From an uncultured Clostridia bacterium (GTDB taxonomy: Bacteria; Bacillota; Clostridia; Oscillospirales; Oscillospiraceae), in contig CAMNQX010000015.1 in assembly GCA_946550725.1 (NCBI GenBank), positions 1-46,188 of the forward strand: a stretch of DNA of 46,188 bases. Reading direction: 5' to 3'. Below, one piece after another: positions 1 to 9,012 of this stretch. The notes under the pieces are model-generated. The model was not told the origin of the DNA and did no database searches. It was given only the letters and a program-made list of their open reading frames with translations. Every line of letters starts with the position of its first letter. The first letter of the stretch is position 1. The position numbers and the translations under genes are program-made.

Positions 1-220
1 GGGCGGCCTTCTCATAGTAGGAGCGGAACTGCTTCTCCATGATGCCGTAGACGAACTTGACCTTCTGCTTCTCGTTCATCTGCATGGCGTACTCGCTCTG
101 CTTGCGGCGCATCTGGCCCTTGGGATTGCGGTTGGTCTGCTTCTTGGCGTAACCCATGGCGGCGGGAGAGACGTTCAGCGCCTTGCAGCGCTTGGCCACC
201 GGTTGCATATTCTTAGCCAT
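1..220 (-). CDS. rpsD: 30S ribosomal protein S4, 5' part only (gene runs off the window)
   Basis: Only the N-terminal 73 codons are present; the 3' end lies before base 1. S4 is a primary 16S rRNA-binding protein of the small subunit. The stretch [19 protein letters not shown] followed by [15 protein letters not shown] is the conserved S4 segment. The N-terminus ([19 protein letters not shown]) lacks the zinc-binding cysteines of the classical S4 N-terminus, as in cysteine-free S4 variants. The ATG at 218-220 follows a purine-rich GGAAGGAGGAAGAGG region. It is the last visible gene of the cluster, 21 bases after rpsK. Confidence 0.93.
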   Translation of the reverse strand, partial: MAKNMQPVAKRCKALNVSPAAMGYAKKQTNRNPKGQMRRKQSEYAMQMNEKQKVKFVYGIMEKQFRSYYEKAA

Positions 221-241
221 ATTCCTCTTCCTCCTTCCAAA

Positions 242-646
242 TTACACCCGGCGCCGCTTGGGGGGGCGGCAGCCGTTGTGGGGGATGGGGGTCACGTCCT
301 TGATGAGGGTGACCTCCAGGCCCACGGCCTGCAGGGCGCGGATGGCGGCCTCACGGCCCTGTCCGGGACCCTTGACAAAGACCTCGACGCTCTTCAGGCC
401 ATGCTCCATGGCGGCCTTGGCGGCGGTCTCCGCGGCGGTCTGGGCCGCGAAGGGGGTGGACTTGCGGGAACCGCGGAAGCCCATCTCGCCGGAGGAGGCC
501 CAGGAGATGGCGTTGCCCTGGGTGTCGGTCACGGTGACCATGGTGTTGTTGAAGGAAGAGCGGATATGCACAGCGCCCTTCTCGATGTTCTTGCGTTCGC
601 GGCGGCGACGGGTCGTCGTCTTCTTGCCTTTGGTCGTAGCTGCCAT
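242..646 (-). CDS. rpsK: 30S ribosomal protein S11
   Basis: 134 residues, normal length for S11, a platform protein of the small subunit. The conserved blocks [32 protein letters not shown] and the C-terminal [18 protein letters not shown] are all visible. It lies 15 bases after rpsM and just before rpsD, the standard rpsM-rpsK-rpsD order of the alpha part of the cluster. Confidence 0.98.
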   Translation of the reverse strand: MAATTKGKKTTTRRRRERKNIEKGAVHIRSSFNNTMVTVTDTQGNAISWASSGEMGFRGSRKSTPFAAQTAAETAAKAAMEHGLKSVEVFVKGPGQGREAAIRALQAVGLEVTLIKDVTPIPHNGCRPPKRRRV

Positions 647-661
647 AATTCTCTTCCCTCC

Positions 662-1030
662 TTACTTCTTCTTGTTGGCGACCGTGCGCTTCGGACCCTT
701 ACGGGTGCGGGCGTTGGTCTTGGAGCGCTGGCCACGGACGGGGAGGCCCTTACGATGGCGGATGCCACGGTAGCAGCCGATCTCCGTCAGCCGCTTGATG
801 TCCAGCGCCACGTTGCGGCGCAGGTCGCCCTCCACGGTGTAATCGCGAGAGATCTCCTCGCGCAGTGCCGCTTCCTGCTCCTCAGTCAGGTCTTTGACGC
901 GGGTATCGGGGTCGATGCCCGTGGCCGCGAGGATCTTGTTGGCGCTGGTGCGCCCAATGCCGAAAATGTAGGTGAGACCGATCTCCACCCGCTTGTCCTT
1001 CGGCAAGTCAATACCGGCAATACGTGCCAT
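662..1030 (-). CDS. rpsM: 30S ribosomal protein S13
   Basis: 122 residues, usual length. Starts [19 protein letters not shown] and contains [14 protein letters not shown] and the basic C-terminal [20 protein letters not shown], all hallmarks of S13, which contacts the P-site tRNA and bridges to the large subunit from the head of the small subunit. It lies 18 bases downstream of rpmJ. Confidence 0.98.
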   Translation of the reverse strand: MARIAGIDLPKDKRVEIGLTYIFGIGRTSANKILAATGIDPDTRVKDLTEEQEAALREEISRDYTVEGDLRRNVALDIKRLTEIGCYRGIRHRKGLPVRGQRSKTNARTRKGPKRTVANKKK

Positions 1031-1048
1031 ATTCTACTGCACCTCCCT

Positions 1049-1162
1049 TTAACCTTGTCTCTGCTTGTGCTTGGGGTTTTCGCAAATGACCATAACTTTG
1101 CCCTTGCGCTTGATGATCTTGCACTTCTCGCACATGGGCTTCACAGACGGTCTGACTTTCAT
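1049..1162 (-). CDS. rpmJ: 50S ribosomal protein L36, zinc type
   Basis: 37 codons plus stop. The protein begins [15 protein letters not shown] and ends [11 protein letters not shown]. Cys11, Cys14 and Cys27 with His32 form the zinc site of the C+ form of L36. The ATG follows GAAGGAGG at good spacing. It sits between infA and rpsM, the usual place. Confidence 0.96.
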   Translation of the reverse strand: MKVRPSVKPMCEKCKIIKRKGKVMVICENPKHKQRQG

Positions 1163-1244
1163 GAGAAACCTCCTTCATGTGAATGCCTTAAATGGCCCCG
1201 GTTCGGTTCGGGCAAGGCCAAAACCTCTTCCGGTCGTTGGTTGT

Positions 1245-1463
1245 TTACTTCGTTCTCCAGGTAATACGTCCTCTTGTCACGTCATAGGGCGACATTTGGA
1301 CGGTCACCTTGTCTCCGGGCAGGATGCGGATGAAGTTCATCCGCAGCTTGCCGGAAATGTGGGCGAGAATGATGTGTCCATTCCCGATGTCCACATGGAA
1401 GGTGGTGTTGGGCAGCGCCTCTGTCACCACGCCTTCCACTTCGATCATATCATCCTTTGCCAA
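1245..1463 (-). CDS. infA: Translation initiation factor IF-1
   Basis: 72 residues, exactly the family length, forming a single S1-like OB fold ([40 protein letters not shown]). IF-1 blocks the ribosomal A site during initiation. Its start overlaps the end of the KOW-domain gene by 14 bases, which suggests coupled translation. An 82-base spacer separates it from rpmJ; I see no U-tailed terminator there. Confidence 0.97.
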   Translation of the reverse strand: MAKDDMIEVEGVVTEALPNTTFHVDIGNGHIILAHISGKLRMNFIRILPGDKVTVQMSPYDVTRGRITWRTK

Positions 1464-1746
1464 GGCTCATTTCCTCCTTAAAGGCCGCTAAGGCCCGTCT
1501 CAGCTCTCGGTCAGAGACCGTTTTTCCTTGCTGTAAGGTTTGGGTGACCGGTCTCAGAAGGTCAGACGCGCCGTCCACGGCCTCAACGTGCCGCGGGCTT
1601 TTGGCCTTCGGCCGCTTGCCGCTCCGGCGTTTGCCGTCGGCCAGCAGCAGCCGGCCTGTCTCCTCCTGCCATCCCACCACCCAGAAGATGTTTCCCTTGT
1701 CCCGCCCGGCCTTCGCGCGGACGGGACAGCCGATCTCATAGCTCAT
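1450..1746 (-). CDS. KOW-domain RNA-binding protein (L14e/L27e-like)
   Basis: 98 residues from the ATG at 1744-1746, chosen because AGGAGAAGG lies just upstream; an in-frame upstream start would lie well inside map. The N-terminus ([19 protein letters not shown]) resembles the KOW motif of L14e/L27e-type proteins. The rest is basic and then acidic-helical. Small KOW proteins between map and infA are a recurrent feature of Firmicutes ribosomal clusters; they are presumed ribosome- or RNA-associated, but the role is not established. It overlaps map by 11 bases and infA by 14. Confidence 0.85.
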   Translation of the reverse strand: MSYEIGCPVRAKAGRDKGNIFWVVGWQEETGRLLLADGKRRSGKRPKAKSPRHVEAVDGASDLLRPVTQTLQQGKTVSDRELRRALAAFKEEMSLGKG

Positions 1747-2506
1747 AGCCTTCTCCTGGGTCGGTAAGGATCTCCGGCTCCCCTTCGGTAATGAGGATGG
1801 TGTTTTCATAGTGGGCGGTGAGGCTGCCGTCCATGGACACGGTGGTCCACTTGTCCTCCAGCACCTTCACCCGCCAGTCCCCTGCGCAGACCATCGGCTC
1901 CACGGCGATGACCATACCCGGCATCAGCCGCGGCCCGTGGCCCTCGGGGCCGTAATTGGGGACCTCCGGCGGCTCGTGCATCTGCCGGCCCACACCGTGG
2001 CCGACGAAATCTCGCACAACGCCGTAGCCGAAGCTCTCCACATACTGCTGTACCGCGTGTCCAATATCCCGGACGCGGTTGCCCGCCTTCGCCCGGGAAA
2101 TGCCCCGGAAGAAGCTCTCCTTCGTCACGTCCATCAGCTTTTGCGCCTCGTCGGAGACCTTCCCGCAGGGAAAGGTGGCGGCGCAGTCGCCGTGGAACCC
2201 GTGGAGATACGCCCCCACGTCGATGGACACGATGTCTCCCTCTTCCAGCTTGCGGCTGCCGGGAATTCCGTGGATGACCACTTCATTCACCGACGCGCAG
2301 ATGGAGCCTGGGAAGCCGCCGTAGCCCAAAAAGGAGGGCTTGGCGCCGTGGCTTCGGATAAACTTGCGGACCTCCCGGTCGATCTCCCCTGTGGTGACGC
2401 CGGGACGGATCATGCTCCCGGCCAGCGCTCTGGCCTGGGCGGTGAGCCGTCCGGCGGCCCGCATTTTTTCGATCTCCTCGGGGGTCTTGATGGTGATAAG
2501 CTCCAT
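1736..2506 (-). CDS. map: Type I methionine aminopeptidase
   Basis: 256 residues, the normal size. It removes the initiator methionine from new proteins in the cytoplasm using two divalent metal ions. Metal ligands are recognisable in IVSIDVGAYLHGFHGDCAATF (two Asp), DFVGHGVGRQMHEPP (His) and MVIAVEPMV (Glu), with the last Glu in the C-terminal YENTILITEGEPEILT. It starts MELITIKTPEEIEKMRAAG, 3 bases after the adk stop, so the two are almost certainly cotranslated. Confidence 0.97.
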   Translation of the reverse strand: MELITIKTPEEIEKMRAAGRLTAQARALAGSMIRPGVTTGEIDREVRKFIRSHGAKPSFLGYGGFPGSICASVNEVVIHGIPGSRKLEEGDIVSIDVGAYLHGFHGDCAATFPCGKVSDEAQKLMDVTKESFFRGISRAKAGNRVRDIGHAVQQYVESFGYGVVRDFVGHGVGRQMHEPPEVPNYGPEGHGPRLMPGMVIAVEPMVCAGDWRVKVLEDKWTTVSMDGSLTAHYENTILITEGEPEILTDPGEGYEL

Positions 2507-2509
2507 GGC

Positions 2510-3145
2510 TTACACTCCCAGAGCCTCGGCGACCGCGGCGGTGATGTCCTCCACGCTGCCCTTTCCGCCCGGCACGGAGCGGAGCAGGCCCCGTTCCGCG
2601 TAAAAGCCCTTCAGCGGCTCGGTGACGCTGTGATAGACCTCCAGGCGTTCCTTCACCGTCTCGGCCCGGTCGTCCTTGCGGGTGACCAGCTTGCCGCCGC
2701 AGTGATCGCAGACGCCTTCGGTCTTGGAGGGGTTGGCCTCCACATGGTAGGGCGCGCCGCAGCTCTCGCAGACTCTCCGTCCGCTCATACGGCGGACGAT
2801 GACCTCGTCGGACACGTCCAGGTCCACCACCCGGTCGATGGCGATGCCCATGTCCTCCATGGCCTGGGCCTGGGCCAGCGTGCGGGGCACGCCGTCCAGG
2901 ATAAAGCCCTTGGCGCAGTCGTCATGGCTCAGCCGCTCCTTCACGATGGCGAGGATGACCTCGTCGGGCACCAGCTTGCCCGCGTCAATGAGCGCCTTGG
3001 CCTGCAGCCCTACGGGCGTGCCCGCCTGAATGGCGGCGCGGAGAATGTTGCCCGTGGAAATGGTGGGGATGCCCAGCTTTGCGGAAAAGATCTCAGCTTG
3101 TGTGCCCTTTCCCGCGCCGGGCGCGCCCAGGAAGATGATCTTCAT
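2510..3145 (-). CDS. adk: Adenylate kinase, zinc-LID form
   Basis: 211 residues. Interconverts ATP + AMP and 2 ADP. The P-loop GAPGAGKGTQAE is at residues 7-18, the AMP-binding segment TGNILRAAI follows, and the DGVPRTLAQAQAM block is present. The LID carries CESCGAPYH and CDHCGGKL, four cysteines that bind structural zinc as in many Gram-positive enzymes. The secY-adk-map order is standard. The spacer to secY is 14 bases. Confidence 0.97.
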   Translation of the reverse strand: MKIIFLGAPGAGKGTQAEIFSAKLGIPTISTGNILRAAIQAGTPVGLQAKALIDAGKLVPDEVILAIVKERLSHDDCAKGFILDGVPRTLAQAQAMEDMGIAIDRVVDLDVSDEVIVRRMSGRRVCESCGAPYHVEANPSKTEGVCDHCGGKLVTRKDDRAETVKERLEVYHSVTEPLKGFYAERGLLRSVPGGKGSVEDITAAVAEALGV

Positions 3146-3159
3146 GGAACGCCTCCCTC

Positions 3160-4593
3160 TTATTCCAGGAAGCCCTTGTAGTGCCGCATGAGCATCTGGG
3201 CCTCCATGGCCTTCACCGTCTCCAGCGCCACGCCGACCACGATGATGACGGAGGTACCGCCGATGGCCAGGGACTGGACGCCGATGATGTTGCCGGTGAC
3301 GATGGGCAGAATGGCGATCACCGACAGGTAAATGGCGCCGAACAGGGTGATCTTATTGAGCACCTTGTGGATGAAGTCGGCGGTGGGCTTGCCGGGCCGG
3401 AAGCCGGGCACGAAGCCGCCGTTCTTCTTCAGGTTGTTGGCTACTTCAATGGGGTTGAACTGAATGGACGAGTAGAAGTAGCTGAAGCCCAGGATCAGCA
3501 GGAAGTACACCACGGCGTACACCCAGCCGCTGGAGTTGAACACCCGCATGAATCCGCCGCCGAAGCCCTCGGACTTCTCGGTCACGCCGAAGAACGCCGC
3601 GATGGTGGCGGGCAGGGAGGCGATGGCCTGGGCGAAGATGATGGGCATAACGCCGGACATATTCACCTTCATGGGCAGGTGGGTGGACTGGCCGCCGTAC
3701 ATCTTCCGGCCCACCACCCGCTTGGCGTACTGCACGGGAATGCGGCGCTCGGCGTTGGTGATGAACACGATAAAGACGACCAGCAGCAGCATCCCGATGA
3801 TGAACAGAGGGATAAACACAGGGTGCATGGCCGCGTCAATATAGGCCTGGGCCTGCTCGGTGGCGCTGGTCAGCTGGGCGGGCGTTGCCGTGGTCGTGGT
3901 CAGGCCCATCTGCGCCAGATAAACCTCGATCTGGCTGTCCAGGGTCAGCGTCCCGGCGCGCATCGCGCTCCAGCGGGTCACGCCGGTGATCATCGCCACG
4001 ATCATGCTGGGCACGCGGGAGACGATACCGCCGAACAGGATGATGGAAATGCCGTTGCCGATGCCGAATTCGGTGATCTGCTCACCCAGCCACATCACAA
4101 AGGCGGAGCCGGCGGTGAAGGCCATCACCACGATAACGCCCACCAGCCAACCGGGAACGCCGTGGTTGTTGATGAGGCCCCAGCTGCGGATCAGGGTGAA
4201 GTACCCGAAGCCCTGGAGGATCGCGATGGCCACGGTGGTGTACCGGGTGATGGCGGCGATCTTCTTGCGGCCTTCCTCGCCGCCGTCGGTCTTGAGCCGC
4301 TCCAGCGCCGGAATGGCGATGCAAAGCAGCTCGATGATGATGGAGCTGTTGATATAGGGCTGGATGCTGAGGGCGAAGACTGTCGCTTGGGCGAAGGCGT
4401 CGCCGCTCATGGCGTTGATCAGGTTAAAGATCGTACCCGACTGGCTGGCCAGGTAGCTGCTCAGCGCGTCGCCGTTCACGAAGGGAACGGGGACGGCGCA
4501 GCCCAGGCGGAAGATGAGCAGAGCGAAGAGGGTAAACAGGATCTTCTTGCGCAGGTCATCGATCTTCCACGCGTTGCGAATGGTGGTGAACAA
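3160..4593 (-). CDS. secY: Protein translocase subunit SecY
   Basis: Ten-helix channel protein of the Sec translocon. It begins MFTTIRNAWKIDDLRKKILF and contains the plug region (QATVFALSIQPYINSSIIIE), cytosolic loops with ERRIPVQYAKRVVGRKMYGG and the C-terminal ALETVKAMEAQMLMRHYKGF. At 477 residues it is longer than the usual 420-440. The excess is largely a Thr/Ala/Gln-rich stretch around residues 215-255 (near LTTTTATPAQLTSATEQAQA), just before the helix containing FIPLFIIGMLLLVVFIVFI. Confidence 0.97.
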   Translation of the reverse strand: MFTTIRNAWKIDDLRKKILFTLFALLIFRLGCAVPVPFVNGDALSSYLASQSGTIFNLINAMSGDAFAQATVFALSIQPYINSSIIIELLCIAIPALERLKTDGGEEGRKKIAAITRYTTVAIAILQGFGYFTLIRSWGLINNHGVPGWLVGVIVVMAFTAGSAFVMWLGEQITEFGIGNGISIILFGGIVSRVPSMIVAMITGVTRWSAMRAGTLTLDSQIEVYLAQMGLTTTTATPAQLTSATEQAQAYIDAAMHPVFIPLFIIGMLLLVVFIVFITNAERRIPVQYAKRVVGRKMYGGQSTHLPMKVNMSGVMPIIFAQAIASLPATIAAFFGVTEKSEGFGGGFMRVFNSSGWVYAVVYFLLILGFSYFYSSIQFNPIEVANNLKKNGGFVPGFRPGKPTADFIHKVLNKITLFGAIYLSVIAILPIVTGNIIGVQSLAIGGTSVIIVVGVALETVKAMEAQMLMRHYKGFLE

Positions 4594-4594
4594 C

Positions 4595-5035
4595 TTAAAT
4601 CACCTCGGCCTTTCCGCCGGCCTGCTCAATCTTTTCCTTGGCGGAGGCGGAGAAGGCGGACGCGCGAACGGTCAGCTTCTTGGAAAGCGTTCCGTTGCCC
4701 AGCACCTTCACGCCGTGCTCGCACTTGGAAAGGATCCCTTTGTCCAGCAGGTCGCACACATTTACGGTGTCGCCGTCCTCAAACTTGTTGAGGGAAGCCA
4801 CGTTGATGGCCTCCAGGGGTTTGGCGAAGATGTTGTTGAAGCCCCGCTTGGGCACGCGGCGGGCCAGGGGCATCTGGCCGCCCTCAAAGCCCACGCGCAC
4901 ACCGCCGCCGGAACGGGCCCACTGGCCCTTGTGACCGCGGCCGGCGGTCTTGCCGTTGCCGGTGCCGGGACCGCGGCCCTTGCGCTTACCCACCTGGGTA
5001 GAGCCGGGCGCGGGGGAAAGATCATGCAAATTCAT
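4595..5035 (-). CDS. rplO: 50S ribosomal protein L15
   Basis: 146 residues, normal length. The glycine/arginine-rich N-terminus ([20 protein letters not shown], then [14 protein letters not shown]) and the downstream [18 protein letters not shown] are typical of L15, which binds 23S rRNA. It ends one base before the secY start, so SecY synthesis is probably coupled to it. Confidence 0.97.
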   Translation of the reverse strand: MNLHDLSPAPGSTQVGKRKGRGPGTGNGKTAGRGHKGQWARSGGGVRVGFEGGQMPLARRVPKRGFNNIFAKPLEAINVASLNKFEDGDTVNVCDLLDKGILSKCEHGVKVLGNGTLSKKLTVRASAFSASAKEKIEQAGGKAEVI

Positions 5036-5048
5036 TTCTGGCGCCTCC

Positions 5049-5231
5049 TTACTTTTCCTCGGTTACGTTGAGGAGGTAACCGATCAGGGCGATCTTGCCG
5101 CGGGTAGCCTCGTTGTCGGGCTGCACGGTGGCGTCGCCAATCTTTCTGAGGCCCAAAGCCTCGGCGGTGGCCTTGTGCTTGGCAAGGCGACCATTCAGGC
5201 TCTTGGCCAGAGTGATTTTAACGTTAGCCAT
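5049..5231 (-). CDS. rpmD: 50S ribosomal protein L30
   Basis: 60 residues from the ATG at 5229-5231, which lies 8 bases after AAGGAGG; a TTG two codons upstream is a poorer start. [20 protein letters not shown] and the [15 protein letters not shown] block are the L30 signature. It lies between rpsE and rplO as in most bacteria. Confidence 0.96.
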   Translation of the reverse strand: MANVKITLAKSLNGRLAKHKATAEALGLRKIGDATVQPDNEATRGKIALIGYLLNVTEEK

Positions 5232-5244
5232 GCTCAACGCCTCC

Positions 5245-5745
5245 TTAACCTAAAAGTTCTTCCACGCTCTTGCCGCGCACCCGGGCGACCTCCTCCGGCC
5301 CACGCAGGCTTCTCAGGCCCTGGAAGGTGGCGGAGACGACGTTCTGGGGGTTGTTGGAGCGCAGGCACTTGGCGCGGATGTCGCGGATGCCCGCGGCTTC
5401 CATCACGGCGCGCACGGGGCCGCCGGCGATGATGCCGGTACCGGGGGCGGCGGGCTTCAGAAGCACGCGGCCCGCACCGAACTCACCGATGACCTCGTGG
5501 GGAATGGTGGTGCCGGAAAGGGTAATGTCGGTCATGTTCTTCTTGGCGTCCTCAATGCCCTTGCGGATGGCCTCGGGGACCTCGGCGGCCTTGCCGGTGC
5601 CGAAGCCCACGCGGCCCTTCTCGTCGCCCACGACCATCAGAGCGGCAAACTTCATCACGCGGCCGCCCTTCACGGTCTTAGACACGCGGTTGAGGGCAAC
5701 CAGCTTTTCGGTATACTCGCTCTGCTCTTTTTCAAATCTAGGCAT
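5245..5745 (-). CDS. rpsE: 30S ribosomal protein S5
   Basis: 166 residues. The double-stranded RNA-binding N-terminal part ([39 protein letters not shown]) and the C-terminal [19 protein letters not shown] are typical of S5, which acts in decoding accuracy. It is followed after 13 bases by rpmD. Confidence 0.97.
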   Translation of the reverse strand: MPRFEKEQSEYTEKLVALNRVSKTVKGGRVMKFAALMVVGDEKGRVGFGTGKAAEVPEAIRKGIEDAKKNMTDITLSGTTIPHEVIGEFGAGRVLLKPAAPGTGIIAGGPVRAVMEAAGIRDIRAKCLRSNNPQNVVSATFQGLRSLRGPEEVARVRGKSVEELLG

Positions 5746-5763
5746 AACTCGCTTCCTCCTCCC

Positions 5764-6120
5764 TTAAAACTGCAGGCCGCCCTCGCGGGCGCCCTCGGCC
5801 AGAGCCTGGACCCGGCCGTGGTAGACATAGCCGCCCCGGTCAAAGACCACCGTAGTGATGCCCTTGGCCTTGGCACGCTCGGCTACCGCCTGGCCAACCT
5901 TCTTGGCCGCCTCGCAGTTGGAGCCGGAGCCGAAGCCCTTCTCCAAGGAGGATGCGGAGCACAGGGTGACACCGGCGACGTCGTCGATGACCTGAGCGTA
6001 GATGTTGCTGTCGCTGCGGAACACGTTCAGACGGGGCCGCTCGGGGGTGCCGCTGATCTTGGCACGCACTCTCTTATGACGGCGCAGCCGCTGCGCGTTG
6101 GAATCGATTTTCTTGATCAT
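5764..6120 (-). CDS. rplR: 50S ribosomal protein L18
   Basis: 118 residues, slightly shorter than the usual 120-122. Contains [35 protein letters not shown] and the C-terminal [20 protein letters not shown], the L18 signature. L18 binds 5S rRNA together with L5 and L25. Confidence 0.97.
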   Translation of the reverse strand: MIKKIDSNAQRLRRHKRVRAKISGTPERPRLNVFRSDSNIYAQVIDDVAGVTLCSASSLEKGFGSGSNCEAAKKVGQAVAERAKAKGITTVVFDRGGYVYHGRVQALAEGAREGGLQF

Positions 6121-6134
6121 ATTAGCACACCTCC

Positions 6135-6683
6135 TTACTTCTTCTTCACGCCGGTCTTGCCTTCCTTACGGCGGATGACCTCGTCAACATATTTGATCCC
6201 CTTGCCCTTGTAAGGCTCGGGCGGACGTTTCTCTCTGATCTCGGCGGCGAACTGGCCCACGCGCTGCTTGTCCGCGCCGGAAACGACGATCTTGTTGGGG
6301 TTGGGGGTCTCCAGCTTGATATCCGCGGGAGCCTCCATGGTGACCTGATGGGAGAAGCCCAGGTTCATCACCAGCTTGCCGCCCTCCATGGCCACGCGGT
6401 AGCCCACGCCGTTCACGTCCAGCTCCTTGGTGAAGCCGTCGGTGACGCCCACCACCATGTTGTGGAGGAGGGTGCGGGTCAGACCGTGGAGAGAGCGGTT
6501 CTCCTTCAGATCGTTGGGGCGCTCCACGATGAGCTGGGCGCCGTCCTTCTTGATGTGCATGGCAGGAGCGAGGTCTTGCTCCAAAGTGCCCTTGGGACCC
6601 TTCACGGTCACATGATTGCCCTCACCGATGGTGACCTCCACCCCGGCGGGGACGTCGATGGGCATTCTTCCGATTCTCGACAT
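6135..6683 (-). CDS. rplF: 50S ribosomal protein L6
   Basis: 182 residues, standard length. Starts [17 protein letters not shown]. The C-terminal RNA-binding segment [20 protein letters not shown] followed by [14 protein letters not shown] is diagnostic. L6 lies near the sarcin-ricin loop and the GTPase-associated centre. Followed after 14 bases by rplR. Confidence 0.98.
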   Translation of the reverse strand: MSRIGRMPIDVPAGVEVTIGEGNHVTVKGPKGTLEQDLAPAMHIKKDGAQLIVERPNDLKENRSLHGLTRTLLHNMVVGVTDGFTKELDVNGVGYRVAMEGGKLVMNLGFSHQVTMEAPADIKLETPNPNKIVVSGADKQRVGQFAAEIREKRPPEPYKGKGIKYVDEVIRRKEGKTGVKKK

Positions 6684-6697
6684 GGCTCTCTACCCCC

Positions 6698-7096
6698 TTA
6701 CCACACGAACGCAAGGACTTCGCCGCCGATGTGGGCCGCGCGCGCGGCCTTGTCGGTCATGACGCCCTTGGACGTGGAAATGATGGCGATCCCCAGCCCC
6801 TTGATGACCCGGGGCAGCTCGTCGGCGCCGGCATAGACCCGCAGGCCGGGCTTGCTCACGCGGCGAAGGTTGGTGATCACCTTTTCCTTGTTTGCGGTGT
6901 ACTTCAGGGTGATGTGGATCACACCCTGGGTGCCGTCCTCGACGAGCTGGTAGTTCTTGATATACCCCTCGTCCAGGAGGATCTGCGCGATGGATTTCTT
7001 CATGTTGCTGGCGGGCACGTCCACCGTTTCATGCCCGGCGTTGGATGCGTTGCGGATGCGCGTCAGCATATCCGCAATAGGGTCTGTGATCTGCAT
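6698..7096 (-). CDS. rpsH: 30S ribosomal protein S8
   Basis: 132 residues. Starts [20 protein letters not shown] and ends with [20 protein letters not shown] followed by VLAFVW, both conserved S8 blocks. S8 binds helix 21 of 16S rRNA and in E. coli represses its own operon; no such site can be assigned here. The spacer on its upstream side (to rpsN) is unusually long and full of hairpins. Confidence 0.98.
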   Translation of the reverse strand: MQITDPIADMLTRIRNASNAGHETVDVPASNMKKSIAQILLDEGYIKNYQLVEDGTQGVIHITLKYTANKEKVITNLRRVSKPGLRVYAGADELPRVIKGLGIAIISTSKGVMTDKAARAAHIGGEVLAFVW

Positions 7097-7203
7097 GAGA
7101 ATACCTCCTATTCAGATTTACCTCTGTTTCCAGAGGTTCAGCGGCAAGGTATCAAGGCTTAGGCACCGTCCTGACCTGTTGCCGCCGTCGGGCTATTCAT
7201 AAA

Positions 7204-7263
7204 CCAAGTAGAACTTGGCCCATGACATGGGTGTTCCGTAGGCCCCAAAAGGGGCCTACGGAA
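7204..7263. repeat. Three abutting hairpins in the rpsN-rpsH spacer
   Basis: Three perfect inverted repeats lie end to end: 7204-7218 (6-bp arms, 3-base loop), 7219-7231 (6-bp arms, 1-base loop) and 7234-7263 (13-bp arms, AAAA loop on the plus strand). Neither side has a run of T, so this is not an ordinary terminator. In the minus-strand transcript it would fold in the 177-base spacer upstream of rpsH. It could be a processing site, an autoregulatory site or an inserted palindromic element. Confidence 0.8.
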
Positions 7264-7273
7264 GTGGCTGGCT

Positions 7274-7459
7274 TTACCAGCTGGCTTTCTTTACTCCAGG
7301 AATTTGGCCCTTATAAGCCAGCTCCCGGAAGCAAATACGGCAGATGCCGTAGTCGCGGAGATAGGCGTGGGGACGGCCGCAGATCTTGCAGCGGTTGTAG
7401 TGCCGGCTGGAGAACTTGGGCTTGGCCTGCTGCTTGAGGATCATCGATTTCTTCGCCAT
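7274..7459 (-). CDS. rpsN: 30S ribosomal protein S14, type Z (zinc-binding)
   Basis: 61 residues, the length of the short zinc form. Cys24-x2-Cys27 (CKIC) and Cys40-x2-Cys43 (CRIC) form the zinc ribbon, and [11 protein letters not shown] is the conserved C-terminus. Zinc S14 in the spc cluster is typical of Gram-positive bacteria. Followed by the unusual 177-base hairpin-rich spacer. Confidence 0.97.
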   Translation of the reverse strand: MAKKSMILKQQAKPKFSSRHYNRCKICGRPHAYLRDYGICRICFRELAYKGQIPGVKKASW

Positions 7460-7476
7460 GTTTCCCTTCTCCTTTC

Positions 7477-8283
7477 TCAGCGGACAAAGGGAGCGCCGAT
7501 CAGCTCAAGCAAAGCGCGGCCTTCCTCGTCGGTGTTGGCAGTGGTGCAGATAATGATATCCATGCCCCGGATCTTGTCGATCTTATCGTAGTCGATCTCG
7601 GGGAAGATCAGCTGCTCCTTGAGGCCCAGGGCGTAGTTGCCGCGGCCGTCGAAGGAGTTGGGGTTGATGCCCCGGAAGTCACGCACGCGGGGGAGCGCCA
7701 CGCTGAACAGACGGTCCAGGAACTCCCACATCTTGTCGCTGCGGAGGGTCACCTTCGCGCCGATGGGCATGCCCTCGCGGAGCTTGAAGTTTGCCACGGA
7801 CTTCTTGGCCTTGGTGATAATGGGCTTCTGTCCGGTGATGGCGCCCAGGTCAGACACCACAGCCTCCAGCACCTTGGAATTGTCCCGGGCCTCGCCGCAG
7901 GCGCAGTTGACCACGATCTTCTCCAGCTTGGGGATCTGCATGGTGGACTTGTAGCCGAACTTCTCCATGAGAGCAGGAGCGACTTCGGTCACATACTTGG
8001 CCTTCAGGTTGGGCATGCCCTCGGTATCCGCCTTCTTGGCGGCGGGCTTCTTCTCGGCGGCCTTCGCCGCGGGCTTCTTGGCGGCGGGCTTCTTCTCCGC
8101 GGCCTTGGCCTTCACGTCCTCGACCACTTCCTCGGCCTTCGCCTTCACGTCGTCGGCGACCTTCTCGGCCTTGGCCTTGGCGGTCTTGGCCTTCGCCTTG
8201 ACTTCCTCGACCGCTTCCTCGGCCTTCGCCTTCACGGCCTCGACGACCTCTTCGACCTTCTCGGTGTTCTTCTCGTCAGCCAT
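7477..8283 (-). CDS. rplE: 50S ribosomal protein L5 with an 89-residue charged N-terminal extension
   Basis: Residues 90-268 (from [20 protein letters not shown]) are a normal 179-residue L5, which binds 5S rRNA and contacts P-site t[19 protein letters not shown] and [18 protein letters not shown] are visible. Residues 1-89 are extra: a run of short Val/Lys/Ala/Glu units such as [20 protein letters not shown], then [20 protein letters not shown]. The upstream ATG has AGGAGG 9 bases before it, while the internal Met90 codon has only a weak GAGGG right against it, so the extension is probably translated. It resembles histone-H1-like Lys/Ala tails and may be helical and RNA-binding (inference). 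Confidence 0.95.
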   Translation of the reverse strand: MADEKNTEKVEEVVEAVKAKAEEAVEEVKAKAKTAKAKAEKVADDVKAKAEEVVEDVKAKAAEKKPAAKKPAAKAAEKKPAAKKADTEGMPNLKAKYVTEVAPALMEKFGYKSTMQIPKLEKIVVNCACGEARDNSKVLEAVVSDLGAITGQKPIITKAKKSVANFKLREGMPIGAKVTLRSDKMWEFLDRLFSVALPRVRDFRGINPNSFDGRGNYALGLKEQLIFPEIDYDKIDKIRGMDIIICTTANTDEEGRALLELIGAPFVR

Positions 8284-8300
8284 TGTCTACTCCTCCTTTC

Positions 8301-8618
8301 TCAGATTTCGGCGCCGCACTTCTTGCAGACGCGGACCTTCTTGCCGTCGGCCTGGACCTTGCTGGCCGGACGGGTGGGCTTGTTGCACTTGGGGCACACC
8401 CGCATGACCTTGCAGGCGTAGATGGGGGCCTCGCGCTTGATGATGCCGCCCTCCTCGCCTTCCCGGCGGGGCTTGGTGTGGCGGGAGACGATATTGACCT
8501 TCTCCACAATGACCTTGCGGTCCTTGGGGTTGACCTCCAGGACCTTGCCCTTCTTGCCCTTATCCTTGCCGGAGAGGACAATGACGGTATCGTCCTTCTT
8601 AATGCTCATTTTGTTCAT
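8301..8618 (-). CDS. rplX: 50S ribosomal protein L24
   Basis: 105 residues. The KOW motif ([20 protein letters not shown]) is followed by the conserved [20 protein letters not shown]. The C-terminal zinc-ribbon-like [13 protein letters not shown] and CKKCGAEI give two CxxC pairs, a common L24 form in Firmicutes. L24 initiates assembly of the large subunit. A second ATG three codons downstream is possible. Confidence 0.97.
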   Translation of the reverse strand: MNKMSIKKDDTVIVLSGKDKGKKGKVLEVNPKDRKVIVEKVNIVSRHTKPRREGEEGGIIKREAPIYACKVMRVCPKCNKPTRPASKVQADGKKVRVCKKCGAEI

Positions 8619-8631
8619 GGTTTCTACCCCC

Positions 8632-9000
8632 TTACAGCACTTCAGGGGCCAGGGACAGGATCTTCATATAATCCTTGTCGCGCAGCTCCCGGGCCACCGG
8701 CCCAAAAATACGGGTGCCTCTGGGGTTCTTGTCGTCGCGGATGAGGACGGCGGCGTTGTCGTCAAAGCGGACATAGCTGCCGTCGGAGCGGCGCACGCCC
8801 CGGCTGGAACGGACGATGACCGCGCGAACGACCTCGCCCTTCTTCACCTGGCCGCCGGGCTGTGCCTTGCGCACAGAGGCGACCACCACATCGCCGATGT
8901 TGCCGAACTTCCGCTTGGAGCCGCCCAGCACTCGGATGGTCTTGATCTCTTTGGCGCCGGTATTGTCGGCAACCTTCAGATAACTTTCTTGTTGGATCAT
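8632..9000 (-). CDS. rplN: 50S ribosomal protein L14
   Basis: 122 residues, exactly the family length. Starts [20 protein letters not shown]; contains [15 protein letters not shown]-like and [20 protein letters not shown] blocks, diagnostic for L14 at the subunit interface. Spacing to rplX is 13 bases. Confidence 0.98.
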   Translation of the reverse strand: MIQQESYLKVADNTGAKEIKTIRVLGGSKRKFGNIGDVVVASVRKAQPGGQVKKGEVVRAVIVRSSRGVRRSDGSYVRFDDNAAVLIRDDKNPRGTRIFGPVARELRDKDYMKILSLAPEVL

Positions 9001-9012
9001 ACTGGCACCTCC

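Noticed and set aside
1811-4791. Long plus-strand open frames opposite map, adk and secY
   Set aside because: They are antisense to conserved ribosomal-cluster genes, with compositions rich in His, Gly and Asp typical of shadow frames in GC-rich DNA.
7234-7263. Terminator between rpsN and rpsH
   Set aside because: A perfect 13-bp stem but no run of T on either strand, and the operon must continue through it.
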